A stretch of DNA of 64,000 nt, from contig NC_045139.1 of assembly GCF_008831285.2 (NCBI RefSeq), positions 17,032,354 through 17,096,353 of the forward strand, in the 5' to 3' direction. This stretch comes from Nymphaea colorata (Eukaryota; Streptophyta; Magnoliopsida; Nymphaeales; Nymphaeaceae). The notes under the pieces were generated by a model. The model was not told where the DNA came from. It searched no databases and saw only the letters and a program-made list of their open reading frames with translations. Shown piece by piece: positions 62,687-64,000 of the stretch. A program made the position numbers and the translations under genes. Position 1 is the stretch's first letter; the number at the start of each line of letters is the position of its first letter.

Positions 62687-64000
62687 TTTTGCAGTTTAGC
62701 ACAAACACAAAACTTTCCAAGCTCTGAAAGTCCTCCTCCAACTTTTAAGCAAGCCTGAGAAAAGGGGAAAGGATTATCAACAAAAAGACAGTTGGACAAA
62801 GAACAGGTAGACACAACAATATGTGAATATGAGAAAAGGAATTGGAACATAACCAAAGGAACAATTTAAGTAGATGCACAGTGCTTTGAAAAAACAAATT
62901 ATAACAAGTGTATAGACTGCCATAAAAACAAAATGATAAGATAGTCAAAAGTAAAACTCCATATTAGAACAATATTAATGATAAAGAAAGTAGAAATATT
63001 ACAAAATAAGTATCCAAACTGGGAGAAAAAAGTCTAAAAAATTGTTGAATACTAAAGAGATAAAGAAGAGACATTAAAACTCCTTCAAAGAACTTATGAA
63101 GTCAAGTATGAAATGGTCCAATACGAATTCTATCAATTACCAAACAATAGTTGGTTCACCTGAAAAATGAATGTCTAACACAAACAAAAATAATGGGTAA
63201 GCCAATGGAGAAGTCACCCAAGACACAATGTATAACATAGTCACAGAAAACGCATCTTGACCTACATTTAAAATCATTAGGGCAGGCATAGTGGCTTTTT
63301 ATATAACCAGCATTCAATGACAACAGCCGTATGGCATATCCTCAAAAAGTTTAAATTAGGGGGAACTTAATAACAGATAAGCATAAAATAAGATTTGAAA
63401 GATAAACAGTTGGAATCTTAAAAAATTCATGTACAAATATTTGACAAGCCACTAAGGAAGGGAGAGAGAGGGAATATAATTCGTCACATGTAAAGAAGTG
63501 ATTTATTTACTAGAAAAACAAAGAGGAGAAAGATATCAGACAGTGTCTTTTCTCACAACCAAGAACAGTTCCAAAGCTATGAAGTGTCCAGCGGGTGTTA
63601 CATAGAAGTAAATAAGAAATAGACGTTATTGAAGATAAAGATACTACAACTTAAATCAGGAAAGTACAAAATCTGAAATCAAATTTTCAATGCTAGCATC
63701 TGGCAGCAAGATTCGGATAGCTAAAGGGAAGCAAGCGAGGAGAAAAAAAATCAAACAATTAAACGAGAAAGGCATCCAAGAGAAATGAAAACAAAAGAAG
63801 GACAAGAAAGAAAGGAGATTCAAAACCAAAAAAAGGGACGAAATTCTGACAAATCGAGTAAGCAGATAGCGGGCAGACAGAGGAGAGACAGGAACCCTTT
63901 ACCAAATCCTTGATACGACTCCAAACATTCACATTATGGTCCAACCTCGAGAACCCCTCCACCACGTCAGGCACGAAGGAATGTCAAAATCAAAACGACA
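62687..64000. other. Upstream of the HVA22-like gene to the right edge
   Basis: AT-rich; probably holds the 5' UTR and promoter of the HVA22-like gene. A minus-strand frame at about 63900-63974 (DVVEGFSRLDHNVNVWSRIK) looks protein-like but is closed upstream by a stop, and I cannot place it in a family. Confidence 0.4.

Overview
The window looks like nuclear DNA of a flowering plant. All six intron-bearing genes use GT-AG introns, non-coding DNA is AT-rich with many (AG)n and (AT)n microsatellites, and every recognisable protein is a plant or general eukaryotic family member. The sequence does not fix the species. Gene GC content is not grass-like, and a degenerate badnavirus-like endogenous pararetrovirus is present.

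Seven host genes can be read, all but one essentially complete. From left to right they are: (1) a C2H2 zinc-finger gene of the At1g75710 type (minus, 3' part beyond the left edge); (2) a CCCH/RING gene orthologous to AtC3H1/RNF113A/Cwc24 (minus, 10510-13388, 3 exons, 326 aa); (3) TRM6, the non-catalytic subunit of the tRNA m1A58 methyltransferase (plus, 21146-31559, 12 exons, 489 aa); (4) a WUSCHEL homeobox gene (plus, 38823-40498, 3 exons, 280 aa); (5) an SCS-like calcium-sensor-family gene without its N-terminal EF-hand exon (minus, 45326-46922); (6) an ALKBH9-type RNA demethylase (minus, 48571-54617, 6 exons, 543 aa); (7) an HVA22i/j-type TB2/DP1 membrane protein (minus, 56022-62686, 6 exons, 347 aa). 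The exon junctions were worked out by hand. They keep the reading frame throughout and, apart from the C2H2 gene and the SCS-like 5' end, run without a break from start to stop. There is no operon-like arrangement; each gene has its own flanks.

The rest is intergenic or intronic DNA shaped by local tandem duplication and old insertions. A broken badnavirus-like fragment (14078-16330) retains the tRNA-Met primer site, three overlapping open frames and an internal 215-bp duplication. A processed pseudogene of an ERI1-type exonuclease lies antisense in the last intron of the HVA22 gene. Dead extra sequence in the C3H1 intron includes a decayed second copy of its last exon. There are 141-bp and 82-88-bp tandem repeats, a covarying three-hairpin array near 19.4-19.55 kb, and a dispersed repeat family with copies in TRM6 and HVA22 introns.

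I found no evidence for a novel multi-gene system. The points most worth checking are the decayed exon copy in C3H1, the truncated SCS-like gene, the rearranged viral insertion and the hairpin array.
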